Assembly: GCA_026314275.1 (NCBI GenBank)
Contig: CP111109.1
Span: 248,001-312,000, forward strand
Length of the DNA stretch: 64,000 nt
Source: JAGOEY01 sp017997515
GTDB taxonomy: Bacteria; Pseudomonadota; Gammaproteobacteria; Burkholderiales; Burkholderiaceae_C
Direction of reading: 5' to 3'
In this document: one piece after another, positions 17,886 through 25,814 of the stretch
How the letters are laid out: every line of letters begins with the position of its first letter
Numbering within the stretch: the stretch's first letter is position 1
The notes under the pieces: model-generated
Told to the model about the DNA's origin: nothing
Seen by the model: the letters and a program-made list of their open reading frames with translations, nothing else
Databases searched by the model: none
Position numbers and translations under genes: made by a program

Positions 17886-18833
17886 TTATCTAGCAGGCAG
17901 GTATTTGGCCGGGTCGACCGGTTTACCCTGGCGGCGCACTTCGAAGTGCAGTTTGACGCGGTCGCTGTCGCTGCTGCCCATCTCGGCAATCTTCTGGCCC
18001 TTGCGCACGGACTGGTCTTCCTTCACCAGCAGCACATGGTTGTGTGCGTACGCGGTCAGGTAGGTGTTGTTGTGTTTGAGGATGACGAGGTTGCCGTAGC
18101 CGCGCAGGCCGGCACCGGCGTACACCACTTTGCCGTCAGCGGCAGCCACAACCGGGTCGCCCACCTTGCCGTTGAGGTCGAGGCCCTTGTTCTTGTTGTC
18201 GTCAAACCCGCTGATCAAAGCGCCCGGTACAGGCCACACAAAGGCCAATTCGTCTTCACCGCTCGCAGCGGGTGCCGCGGGGGTCGGTGCGGGGGCCACC
18301 ACCGGTGCAGCCGCTACAGCAGCGGACGCAGCGGGTTTGGCGGCACTCGCGGCGGCCGTCACCGGCGCCGGGGTGGGCAGGGGAGCCAGGGTGGACGAGG
18401 CCACGGGACGGGTCACCACACCTGTGGGTTCCTCCACTGGTGCGGCCCCTGGGGTGCCGGCCACCAAGGGCTGCACAGGCATGGGCACGTTGCCGGACAC
18501 CCGCAGCACCTGGCCCACTTCCACCAGGTTGGGATTCTGGATGTTGTTCCAGCGCACGATGTCGCGCCAGTTCTGGCCTGTGTCCAAACCGATACGGATC
18601 AATGTATCGCCTGGTTTGATCGTGTAATAACCTGCACGGTCGGCATAGTTGTTGACGGTGGCAACGGATGCAGCTGGGAATGCAGGTACGGCGGCAGACT
18701 GGCTGGTGACGGCGGTGCCCCGGTCTTCGACACTGGCCTGGCGCGACAGGTTGCCGGACGAGCACCCCACCAGCGACACGACTGCCACCAGCAGCACCCC
18801 ACCCCAACGACCTGTTCCGCGCAAATCCATCAT
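17886..18833 (-). CDS. nlpD: Lipoprotein NlpD (LysM + LytM, amidase activator)
   Basis: Outer-membrane lipoprotein that in E. coli activates the amidase AmiC during cell separation. 315 residues: lipoprotein signal (VVSLVGC), LysM domain (YYTIKPGDTLIRIG to VGQVLRV, about 72-115), a long Ala/Pro/Val-rich linker, and a C-terminal LytM domain (KNKGLDLNGKVGDPVVAAAD to LHFEVRRQGKPVDP). The first zinc-binding His of active M23 peptidases is Asn here, as in E. coli NlpD, so it is probably a non-catalytic activator. It follows pcm and surE, but rpoS, normally next, is about 7.3 kb away. Confidence 0.92.
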   Translation of the reverse strand: MMDLRGTGRWGGVLLVAVVSLVGCSSGNLSRQASVEDRGTAVTSQSAAVPAFPAASVATVNNYADRAGYYTIKPGDTLIRIGLDTGQNWRDIVRWNNIQNPNLVEVGQVLRVSGNVPMPVQPLVAGTPGAAPVEEPTGVVTRPVASSTLAPLPTPAPVTAAASAAKPAASAAVAAAPVVAPAPTPAAPAASGEDELAFVWPVPGALISGFDDNKNKGLDLNGKVGDPVVAAADGKVVYAGAGLRGYGNLVILKHNNTYLTAYAHNHVLLVKEDQSVRKGQKIAEMGSSDSDRVKLHFEVRRQGKPVDPAKYLPAR

Positions 18834-18845
18834 AGTGTTATCCCT

Positions 18846-19661
18846 TTAAGCGATGCCCGATTTTAGAGGGACAAAGTGCACCGCCTCCAGAACGTTTTGT
18901 TTCAAGCCGTGCGGGGTTCGGTCTATGACAATCAGCGACTGCTGGCCCGCGCCGGTGACCAGCGGCGCCACCAGCCGCCCCCCCACGGCGAGCTGGTCGC
19001 ACCAGGCCTGCGGCACCGCCTCGCCCCCGGCGGCGGCGATGATGCCTGCATAGGGCGCACCCTTGGCGTAACCGACCATGCCGTCGCCAAACAGCAGGTG
19101 CACATTGGCCAGGCGGAATGGGCGCAGGTTGTCACGCGCCTTGTCGTGCAGGCCACGCAGACGTTCGATGCTGTAAACCTCGCGCACCAGCAGGCTCAGC
19201 ACGGCGGCCTGGTAACCGCAGCCGGTGCCGATCTCCAGCACCCGCCCCAACCGCGCACCCGGTGCCGCGCCTTCGACCGGCTGCAAAGCCTGCGCGGCCA
19301 ACAACAGCTCGGCCATACGGGCCACCACGTTGGGTTTGGAGATGGTTTGCGCCAGCCCAATCGGCAGGCTGGTGTCTTCATAGGCCTGGCCGGCCAGGCC
19401 GCTGTCGACAAAACGGTGGCGCTCCACCGTACCCATGGCGGTCAGCACCTGCGGGGAGCGGATGCCTTGCACGGCGAGCCGCTGCACCATCCGCGCCCGC
19501 AAGGCGGTGGATTCGGGTGTCAGGGCACGTGGTGTTGCTATTTGTGCATGTTTTTGGCCTCCAGCGTCCGTCCTGCCTGCGCTGAAAGCTATCTTTTTAG
19601 CAGCATCTGGACGTCCGGAAGAGGTGTCCAGCTGCGCGGGGAATCGGGGACGTTGTGCCAC
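18846..19661 (-). CDS. pcm: Protein-L-isoaspartate O-methyltransferase
   Basis: Repairs isoaspartyl residues in aged proteins by SAM-dependent methylation. 271 residues with RHRFVDSGLAGQAYEDTSLPIG, the SAM motif VLEIGTGCGYQAAVLS and GGRLVAPLV. The start is taken as GTG 19661, which shares one base with the surE stop and has GGAG eight bases before it; the longer open frame upstream only shadows surE. Residues about 20-45 are encoded by a palindromic repeat, giving an N-terminal extension relative to the usual 210-220-residue enzyme. Genes are in the order surE-pcm-nlpD. Confidence 0.9.
   Translation of the reverse strand: MAQRPRFPAQLDTSSGRPDAAKKIAFSAGRTDAGGQKHAQIATPRALTPESTALRARMVQRLAVQGIRSPQVLTAMGTVERHRFVDSGLAGQAYEDTSLPIGLAQTISKPNVVARMAELLLAAQALQPVEGAAPGARLGRVLEIGTGCGYQAAVLSLLVREVYSIERLRGLHDKARDNLRPFRLANVHLLFGDGMVGYAKGAPYAGIIAAAGGEAVPQAWCDQLAVGGRLVAPLVTGAGQQSLIVIDRTPHGLKQNVLEAVHFVPLKSGIA
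19534..19603 (-). repeat. Intragenic palindromic repeat, copy 5 (in pcm)
   Basis: On the minus strand: GATAGCTTTCAGCGC, spacer, GACGCTGGAGGCCAAAAAC. It lies in the 5' part of pcm with the frame kept. Confidence 0.7.
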
Positions 19662-20464
19662 TAGACAACTCCGCCGTGCACAGGTGCGGGTTCTGCCGCA
19701 GCACCCGCCAGCAAGGCCCCGGTCTGGGCCCAGTAGGGGAGGCTGTCGAAATCGGTCAGGTCTGTCTTGAGCGGGGTGATCGTCACATGGCCCTGTAATG
19801 CGGCGTGGAAGTCTGTGCCATCGGCGTCGTCCTTGGCCACACCCGCACCACCGATCCAGTACATGGTGTCGCCCCGGGGGCTGGACTGGGTGATGACCCG
19901 TTCGGCCACATGGCGGCGCCCCAGCCGGCAGATTCTGGCGGGTTTGAGCGCATGCAGCGGCAGGTTGGGAATATTGACGTTCAGCAGCCACGGGGCCGCG
20001 CCCACCTTCTGGTGCTGCAGCAACTGCGCGACGATGTTGCGGGCGGTTTGCGCGGCCGCTTCCAGCTCACCCCAGCCTTTTTCGACCTGCGAAAAAGCGA
20101 TGGCCGGAACGCCAAACAAATACCCCTCCATGGCAGCGCCCACCGTGCCGGAGTAGATGGTGTCGTCCCCCATGTTGGCACCGTTGTTGATACCCGAGAC
20201 GATCAGGTCGGGCCGGTAGTCGAGCAGGCCGGTCAGCGCAATGTGCATACAGTCGGCCGGTGTGCCGTTGACATAGCGGAAACCGTTGGCAGCCTGGTGG
20301 ACGTACAGCGGCGAATGCAGGGTCAACGCGTTGGACTTGGCGCTGTTGTTGTGCTCGGGTGCCACCACTTCAATGTTCACATCCGGCAAGGTTTTGAGCG
20401 CGTCCGCCAGCGCAACAATGCCCGGGGCCTGGAAACCGTCGTCGTTCGAGATGAGTATCTTCAT
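19661..20464 (-). CDS. surE: 5'/3'-nucleotidase SurE
   Basis: Metal-dependent nucleoside monophosphate phosphatase, a stationary-phase survival protein. The 267-residue protein opens with MKILISNDDGFQAPGI, which includes the catalytic Asp pair. It contains SGINNGANMGDDTIYSGTVG with metal ligands and ends after YWAQTGALLAG. It is the first gene of the surE-pcm-nlpD group and overlaps pcm by one base. About 145 bases separate it from the divergent oxidoreductase gene, so a promoter is expected there. Confidence 0.95.
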   Translation of the reverse strand: MKILISNDDGFQAPGIVALADALKTLPDVNIEVVAPEHNNSAKSNALTLHSPLYVHQAANGFRYVNGTPADCMHIALTGLLDYRPDLIVSGINNGANMGDDTIYSGTVGAAMEGYLFGVPAIAFSQVEKGWGELEAAAQTARNIVAQLLQHQKVGAAPWLLNVNIPNLPLHALKPARICRLGRRHVAERVITQSSPRGDTMYWIGGAGVAKDDADGTDFHAALQGHVTITPLKTDLTDFDSLPYWAQTGALLAGAAAEPAPVHGGVV

Positions 20465-20610
20465 GGGTATGTCGGGAGTGCAACGGATTGTAGGATGGCA
20501 TTTCCCTGCGCGCGCCCGGCGCAGATCCGGTGCATGCCGTCACACCTGAGACAAGTGTCTCCCTGAGCCGCGCCCTATCATCCTCGCCACACTGAATATG
20601 GAGACTGACG

Positions 20611-21585
20611 ATGCATGCATGGCTTTGCGAGAACCCGACCGGCGTTGACGCCCTCACCTGGCAGGAGCTGCCCACACCCCAGCCCAAAGCGGGCGAGGTG
20701 CTGATCGAGATCAAGGCGGCGAGCCTGAATTTCCCCGACCTGCTGATCGTGCAGAACAAGTACCAGATGAAACCCGCCCTACCCTTTGTTCCGGGCTCGG
20801 AATATGCCGGTACCGTGCAGGCCGTGGGCGAAGGAGTGACCCACCTGAAGGTAGGCCAAAACGTGGCCTGCCTGTCGGGCACGGGCGGCTTTGGCACCCA
20901 CACCATCGCCCCGGCGGCACTGTGTATGCCGCTGCCAGAAGGCTTCTCGCATGTGGACGCGGCCGCCTTCATCATGATTTATGCCACCTCGTGGCACGCG
21001 CTGATGGACCGCGCACAGCTCAAGGCCGGTGAGACCGTGCTGGTGCTTGGCGCTGCAGGGGGCGTGGGCACGGCAGCCATCCAGATCGCCAAGGCTGCGG
21101 GTGCGCGGGTGATTGCAGCGGCATCCACCGACGAAAAATGTGCGCTGTGCACCCGCCTGGGGGCCGATGCCACCATCAACTACAGCACGGGCAACCTGCG
21201 CGACAGCATCAAGGCGCTGACCGACGGCAAAGGACCAGATGTCATTTACGACCCGGTCGGTGGTGACTTCGCCGAGCCCGCGTTCCGCTCCATCGCATGG
21301 CGCGGGCGCTACCTGGTGGTGGGTTTTGCGTCGGGCCCGATCCCGTCCCTGCCCCTGAACCTGACCCTGCTCAAGGGTGCATCGATCGTGGGTGTGTTCT
21401 GGGGTGACTTTGCCCGCCGCGAACCCAAGGCCAACGCCGCCATGATGGCCGAGCTGGCCCAGTGGTATGCCCAAGGCAAGGTCAAACCCGTGATCGACCG
21501 CGCCATGCCCATGGCAGAGCTCAAAGCCGCCTACGCCCACATGGGCTCACGCGGCGTGATGGGCAAACTGGTGATGGTGAACTGA
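20611..21585 (+). CDS. NADPH:quinone oxidoreductase, zinc-independent MDR family
   Basis: Cytosolic medium-chain reductase that likely reduces quinones or enones with NADPH. The 324-residue protein has an N-terminal GroES-like domain (ASLNFPDLLIVQNKYQMKP, VPGSEYAGTVQAVGEGV) and a Rossmann domain with VLGAAGGVGTAAIQIAKAAGA. It lacks the catalytic- and structural-zinc cysteines of alcohol dehydrogenases, which fits the QOR type. It stands alone, divergent from surE; GGCACCCCTCGGGGTGCC at 21590-21607 after the stop forms a hairpin without a T-run. Confidence 0.85.
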   Translation: MHAWLCENPTGVDALTWQELPTPQPKAGEVLIEIKAASLNFPDLLIVQNKYQMKPALPFVPGSEYAGTVQAVGEGVTHLKVGQNVACLSGTGGFGTHTIAPAALCMPLPEGFSHVDAAAFIMIYATSWHALMDRAQLKAGETVLVLGAAGGVGTAAIQIAKAAGARVIAAASTDEKCALCTRLGADATINYSTGNLRDSIKALTDGKGPDVIYDPVGGDFAEPAFRSIAWRGRYLVVGFASGPIPSLPLNLTLLKGASIVGVFWGDFARREPKANAAMMAELAQWYAQGKVKPVIDRAMPMAELKAAYAHMGSRGVMGKLVMVN

Positions 21586-21589
21586 ACCT

Positions 21590-21607
21590 GGCACCCCTCG
21601 GGGTGCC
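21590..21607. terminator. Possible bidirectional hairpin between convergent genes
   Basis: Perfect inverted repeat GGCACCCC TC GGGGTGCC, just after the oxidoreductase stop and before the GGDEF-EAL gene stop. No U-tract follows on either strand, so intrinsic termination is uncertain. Confidence 0.4.
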
Positions 21608-21682
21608 CTGCATGCACCACGCACCAAGTGGGCGTGCAGGATCGGGATGGGCTGTGAGGCGCAGCGCACAGCCACAGCAGGG

Positions 21683-24238
21683 CTATGCGTTGACGCGTTC
21701 CAGAAAAAGCTCCGGTCGCAAGGGCCGGGAGAAGTAATAACCCTGCACATAGGTGCAGCGCAGGTGCTTCAGCCGCTGCGCCACGGCCACGTTTTCAACC
21801 CCCTCCGCCAGCACATCCAGCCCCAGGCTTTGGGCCAGCGAAATGATGCCGCGCACGATGGCGGCATTGTCCGGGTCATCAATCAGGTCGTGGACAAACG
21901 ACTGGTCGATCTTGATCTTGTCAAACTTGAAGCGGCGCAGGTAGGCGAAGCTGGAATAACCGGTTCCGAAGTCGTCAATCGACAGCTTGACCCCCAGGGC
22001 CTTCAACTGGCGCAATGCACCCGTCACCAGTTCGCCGTCGTGCATCAGCACACTCTCCGTCAGCTCCAACTCGAGTTTGGAGGGAGGGATGCCGGACTCC
22101 CCCAACGCAGTCTCCACCTGCTTCAGCACCACACCACGCTGGAACTGGCGGGCAGACAGGTTGACGGCCACCATCAGGTCGGGGTGGCCCGCATCGTGCC
22201 AGGCACGCAGTTGCTGCGTTGCAGTCTTGAGCACCCAGCCGCCCAGGCTTTCGATCAGGCCACTTTCTTCGGCCAGCGGAATAAAAATAGCCGGCGGTAT
22301 GGAGCCCAGCTCGGGGTCGTCCCAGCGGCACAGGGCCTCCCCGCCAAGTATCCGGCCACTGGACAGCTCCACGAGTGGCTGGTACTCCAGTCGCATCACA
22401 TTCGATTCGATCGCGCGGCGCAAGGCGGACTCCATATGCAACCGGTCCAGCGCAGCTTCGTTCATGGCGGCGTTTGCGAACTGGTACGCGGCACGCCCGC
22501 TGCGTTTGGCCGCGTACAAAGCGGTGTCGGCCAGCGCAAACAGCACATCAAATGTGTCACCGTCGGCCGGGAACATGGCCACGCCAACGGACAGGGAGAT
22601 GCTGATTGGCAAGCCACCGATCACCGTGCGCTCGCCCACGACTTCCATCAGATGGCGCGCCCTGTGGGCGGCCTCCGCCGTGCCGTGCACATCCGGCACC
22701 AGCACCATGAATTCATCACCGCTGAGACGCCCCACCACGGCATGCGAGCCGGCAGCCCGCCCCAGGCGCAACCCCACCTCGCGCAGCATCTGGTCACCTG
22801 CGGCATGGCCCAGCGAGTCATTCAAGGTCTTGAAGTTGTCAATGTCCACCACCATCAGCGCAGCCTGCTGCCCGGCCAATTGGCCGTGGCCCAGCGCCAT
22901 CGACGCCCGCAGGGCAGCTTGGGTGCGGTTGGGTAGCCCGGTCACCACGTCCTGGGTGGACAGGTAGGCAATCTTCTCTTCGGCGGCCTTGCTGGAGCTC
23001 AGGTCGGTGAGTGCCCCAACATAGTGGGTGACCTCACCACTGGTGCGATGGCGCAGCACTGTCAGGTTCAGCCACTGGGGATACACCTCGCCATTTTTGC
23101 GGCGGCTCCAGACCTCACCGGTCCAGCGGCCATGGACTGCCAAGGTTTGCAGCATCTCGGCAGAAAAAACATTGTCGTCCGCCCCCAGCGACAGGATACG
23201 GGTGTCCTGGCCCAAAACGTCTTCCGCGGTGTACCCCGTGATGTCGGTGAAGGCGGCATTCACCAGCATGATCTGGTTATCGGCATTGGCAATCAACATG
23301 CCATCGGTGCTCTGGTCCAGCACCCGGCCTGCCAACTCCAGCTTGGTCGCCGCCGTGCGCTGGTCGGTCACATCACGGCGCAACACCAGCATGTGTAAGC
23401 GCTGGCCCTGGCGCCCAAACGACGGCACCCGCACCACGTCAAACACCCGCGTGCCACCGCGGCCATCACTCACGACCTCTTCACCGTGCGACACGCGGCC
23501 TGACTGCCATGTTGCTTCTTCATTGAGGGCACTGTGCCGCAGGCCTTCACGCGACGGGTGCCCTTGGTCTGCCAACTCGAGATTTGTGAATCCACTCGCC
23601 TCACGCTCACTCAAACCCAAGGTTGCACGGGCTGCAGGGTTAGTGAGAAGCCATCGACCATCACCGTCTTTGAGATGAACCATGTCCGGCAAATAACGGA
23701 ACACGGATCGCAGCATCTTGTCCCGGGCTCGCACCAATTTGTCCGCATCGGCGCGTGCAGTGACATCCACACCGACAAACCAGCGCTCCCTTTGGTTCGC
23801 ACCAGCATTCAACCCACCCATCGAAGACCAGGATATGCGGCGCTTTTCACCCGATTTGGTGGTTAATGTCCATTCAAAATCCCGAAAGTCAGGCCCCAAG
23901 GAATGTTGCTCTGCATTCTTGCGGTCAAGGTAGGCTGCATCGGGATACAACAATTGCCAACATGCGGCGTTCCCGACCATCTCTTGGGAACTGTAGCCCG
24001 TGACCAACTCTGCTTCACGGCTCCAGAAGGTGAAAACGCCATCCTGGACCCCTACTGCATTGACCAGCACAGGTAAATGGTCAAAAACAGTCAACAGGAG
24101 TTGAGGCACAACCCCATCCGCCAACAAAGGCGCTGCCACGTCTTCTGTGTCTTGCGGAAACTCCATGAAAAAACTTTCATCGTCAGACCCACCATCTGAC
24201 TGGAAAAGCTTATTGAGATTACCGGACAAGTTGCTCAC
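21683..24238 (-). CDS. PAS-PAS/PAC-GGDEF-EAL c-di-GMP signalling protein
   Basis: Cytosolic sensor that turns over cyclic di-GMP. From a start at GTG 24238 it has 851 residues, with several PAS/PAC units (VNAVGVQDGVFTFWSREAEL; MVHLKDGDGRWLLTNPAARA; GMLIANADNQIMLVNAAFTDITG), then GGDEF and EAL domains. The GGDEF motif reads SGDEF (VGRLSGDEFMVLV), so cyclase activity may be weak or absent. The EAL domain keeps GEALCRW, ELTESVL, IDDFGTGYSSF and KIDQSFV, so phosphodiesterase activity is likely. No membrane segment is seen. PgaC-PgaD about 9 kb away responds to c-di-GMP in E. coli, so a link is possible but not shown. GTG 24316 is an alternative start. Confidence 0.88.
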   Translation of the reverse strand: MSNLSGNLNKLFQSDGGSDDESFFMEFPQDTEDVAAPLLADGVVPQLLLTVFDHLPVLVNAVGVQDGVFTFWSREAELVTGYSSQEMVGNAACWQLLYPDAAYLDRKNAEQHSLGPDFRDFEWTLTTKSGEKRRISWSSMGGLNAGANQRERWFVGVDVTARADADKLVRARDKMLRSVFRYLPDMVHLKDGDGRWLLTNPAARATLGLSEREASGFTNLELADQGHPSREGLRHSALNEEATWQSGRVSHGEEVVSDGRGGTRVFDVVRVPSFGRQGQRLHMLVLRRDVTDQRTAATKLELAGRVLDQSTDGMLIANADNQIMLVNAAFTDITGYTAEDVLGQDTRILSLGADDNVFSAEMLQTLAVHGRWTGEVWSRRKNGEVYPQWLNLTVLRHRTSGEVTHYVGALTDLSSSKAAEEKIAYLSTQDVVTGLPNRTQAALRASMALGHGQLAGQQAALMVVDIDNFKTLNDSLGHAAGDQMLREVGLRLGRAAGSHAVVGRLSGDEFMVLVPDVHGTAEAAHRARHLMEVVGERTVIGGLPISISLSVGVAMFPADGDTFDVLFALADTALYAAKRSGRAAYQFANAAMNEAALDRLHMESALRRAIESNVMRLEYQPLVELSSGRILGGEALCRWDDPELGSIPPAIFIPLAEESGLIESLGGWVLKTATQQLRAWHDAGHPDLMVAVNLSARQFQRGVVLKQVETALGESGIPPSKLELELTESVLMHDGELVTGALRQLKALGVKLSIDDFGTGYSSFAYLRRFKFDKIKIDQSFVHDLIDDPDNAAIVRGIISLAQSLGLDVLAEGVENVAVAQRLKHLRCTYVQGYYFSRPLRPELFLERVNA

Positions 24239-24392
24239 GACTGAAGGACTTTCCTGATCTTGTGAAATGTGCCCTGCCTGGCGCGACAGCGTTACTGCAG
24301 CGTACGGGCATGGCACGGGCTGCCAGGGTGCAGCTTACATGGAATAAACAAAAATTTACAAACATGCGTCAAAGAAGCAAGGACTACGGGCC

Positions 24393-25727
24393 TCAAGTCT
24401 GGGAGCCGAGAACCGACAGACAGGATGTTTTATACGAATCACGCAGCCAGTCAACGACGCGCGTGCCAACCATCTCCGGCACTGCTGACACCAGCCCCCA
24501 ATATGTTGGGGCAACAAAAAAGCGCCCGAAGGCGCTTTTTGATTTTTTGGGGTGGCTGATGGGGGGGTTCTCCACCTCAAAAACAACCCTTTGAATCCGT
24601 TGCAGTTCTCCTGCCAAAACCCTGTGGATCAGGCTGTTTTGGTGGGAACCCAAAGTGGGAACCCACTCTGGCGCTAGAGCGATCCTATCATGGCTTGTGG
24701 CGGCTGGTCGGGTCGGTGGATGCGGTGGCGGTCTGGGCTTGTGCTGCCCGTCCCCACTTGGAAGACGGGCGAAAGTCAAAAGGGGGGGGGTGCCCCCATG
24801 CGCGGCCAGTCGCTGCCGTTCGGCTTCCATCATTTGGGCGTGGGCTTCCTGCGCCCTGCGCTGGGCTTCCCGTGCCATGTCCTGTAGCCAGCGGGTAATG
24901 GCTTGCTCCAGCTCCTCCAAGATTTGTTGGATCGTTTTGGGGCTGCCGTCCTTGTTGGGCTTGCTGATGTGAACCCGCATTTGTTGCTTGATCCTGGCCT
25001 GCGTCTTGGGCTGGGCTTTTTCATACCTTGGTTTGAAGTGGTCAAAGGCAAAACTGGTTTTGTAATCGACCAGTTCCTTATCGAATTTGACTAGTTCTGT
25101 TTCTGTCCTTCGGATGCCGTGAACGGTTTTTTCCCGTTTGGCGCGTTGGGCTTCGTAGCTTTGCCCTGCGTTTTTGAGCTTCGGGCCGATCTTCGGCTCG
25201 CCCTTCGGGGTGGGCACAAAGTCGGGCGCGACTTTTTGAACGTGGGTCAAGTAAAGCGCCTTGGCATTTTTCAACCAGTCCTCATGGCTGACTAAACGAT
25301 CTTTGGGGTTTTTGCGGCTGAAAAAATCCTTGGCCGTCTGGCCTTCTTTCAAGCCCCGTTCTGAAAACATCAAGTGCGCGTGGGGGTTGCCGTCGCCCTT
25401 GTCATGAATGGCAAGGCGGTAGGCGTGGCGGTCTTTCAAAAGATCGTCCGTGAAGGTCTGCGCCCATGCGGTTTTGTCGGTGGCTTCGCGGGGGATCGCC
25501 ACAATCAGGCTGCGATAACTGCGCCCGTTGGCTCGCTCCAACTCGTCGGCTTTTTGGAAAAACTCCAAACCATCCTTGGCAACGCTGGCAGGGATATTTT
25601 TGTCAATGACGGCTTGAACTTCGAATTTGTCGGCGTGGCGATCCAGCCCGCTGATGTAGATGGCGTGCTTGCCGCCTGCACCTGTGCCTGCTTTGCCTGT
25701 TCGGGTGGATACGTAATTGGTCGCCAT
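24393..25727 (-). CDS. MobA/MobL-family relaxase, C-terminus reading across the attachment site
   Basis: Relaxase that would nick oriT and pilot the strand during mobilization. The 444-residue protein has the histidine motif GDGNPHAHLMFSERG (about residue 110), typical of MOBQ (MobA/MobL, TraA) enzymes, preceded by ISGLDRHADKFEVQAV and SYRSLIVAIPREAT. A charged helical region (EELEQAITRWLQDMAREAQR) follows. The frame crosses the element end at 24564-24548, where att DNA encodes PPISHPKK. The last roughly 50 residues are therefore encoded by chromosomal DNA, including the old tRNA terminator. In a circular form the C-terminus would differ. It starts four bases after the disrupted 59-codon gene. 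Confidence 0.85.
   Translation of the reverse strand: MATNYVSTRTGKAGTGAGGKHAIYISGLDRHADKFEVQAVIDKNIPASVAKDGLEFFQKADELERANGRSYRSLIVAIPREATDKTAWAQTFTDDLLKDRHAYRLAIHDKGDGNPHAHLMFSERGLKEGQTAKDFFSRKNPKDRLVSHEDWLKNAKALYLTHVQKVAPDFVPTPKGEPKIGPKLKNAGQSYEAQRAKREKTVHGIRRTETELVKFDKELVDYKTSFAFDHFKPRYEKAQPKTQARIKQQMRVHISKPNKDGSPKTIQQILEELEQAITRWLQDMAREAQRRAQEAHAQMMEAERQRLAAHGGTPPLLTFARLPSGDGQHKPRPPPHPPTRPAATSHDRIALAPEWVPTLGSHQNSLIHRVLAGELQRIQRVVFEVENPPISHPKKSKSAFGRFFVAPTYWGLVSAVPEMVGTRVVDWLRDSYKTSCLSVLGSQT
24515..24546 (-). terminator. Intrinsic terminator, probably the original tRNA-His terminator
   Basis: On the minus strand: AAAAAGCGCC TTCG GGCGCTTTTTT, a strong stem with a stable tetraloop and U-tract. 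It lies directly downstream (in the tRNA-His sense) of the 17-base tRNA-His 3'-end copy, so it was probably the terminator of the tRNA before the elements integrated. Confidence 0.75.
24548..24564 (-). repeat. Attachment site: 17-bp copy of the tRNA-His 3' end (far end of element A)
   Basis: TGGGGTGGCTGATGGGG is identical to the last 17 bases of the tRNA-His gene (43535-43551 in the same orientation). It marks the junction of element A with the chromosome. Confidence 0.75.
24642..24665 (+). repeat. Candidate integrase arm sites, left end of element A
   Basis: GTGGGAACCCAAAGTGGGAACCC, two GTGGGAACC units. The same pair with one changed spacer base occurs at 33095-33116 near the other end. Confidence 0.6.
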
Positions 25728-25814
25728 GATGCTAGCGTTTGGGTTTTGGTGTTTTGGGTGGGGTGGACTCGGTGCGTTTTTTCTGCCTCTGGGATTCTTG
25801 GAAGGTGGATCGGT

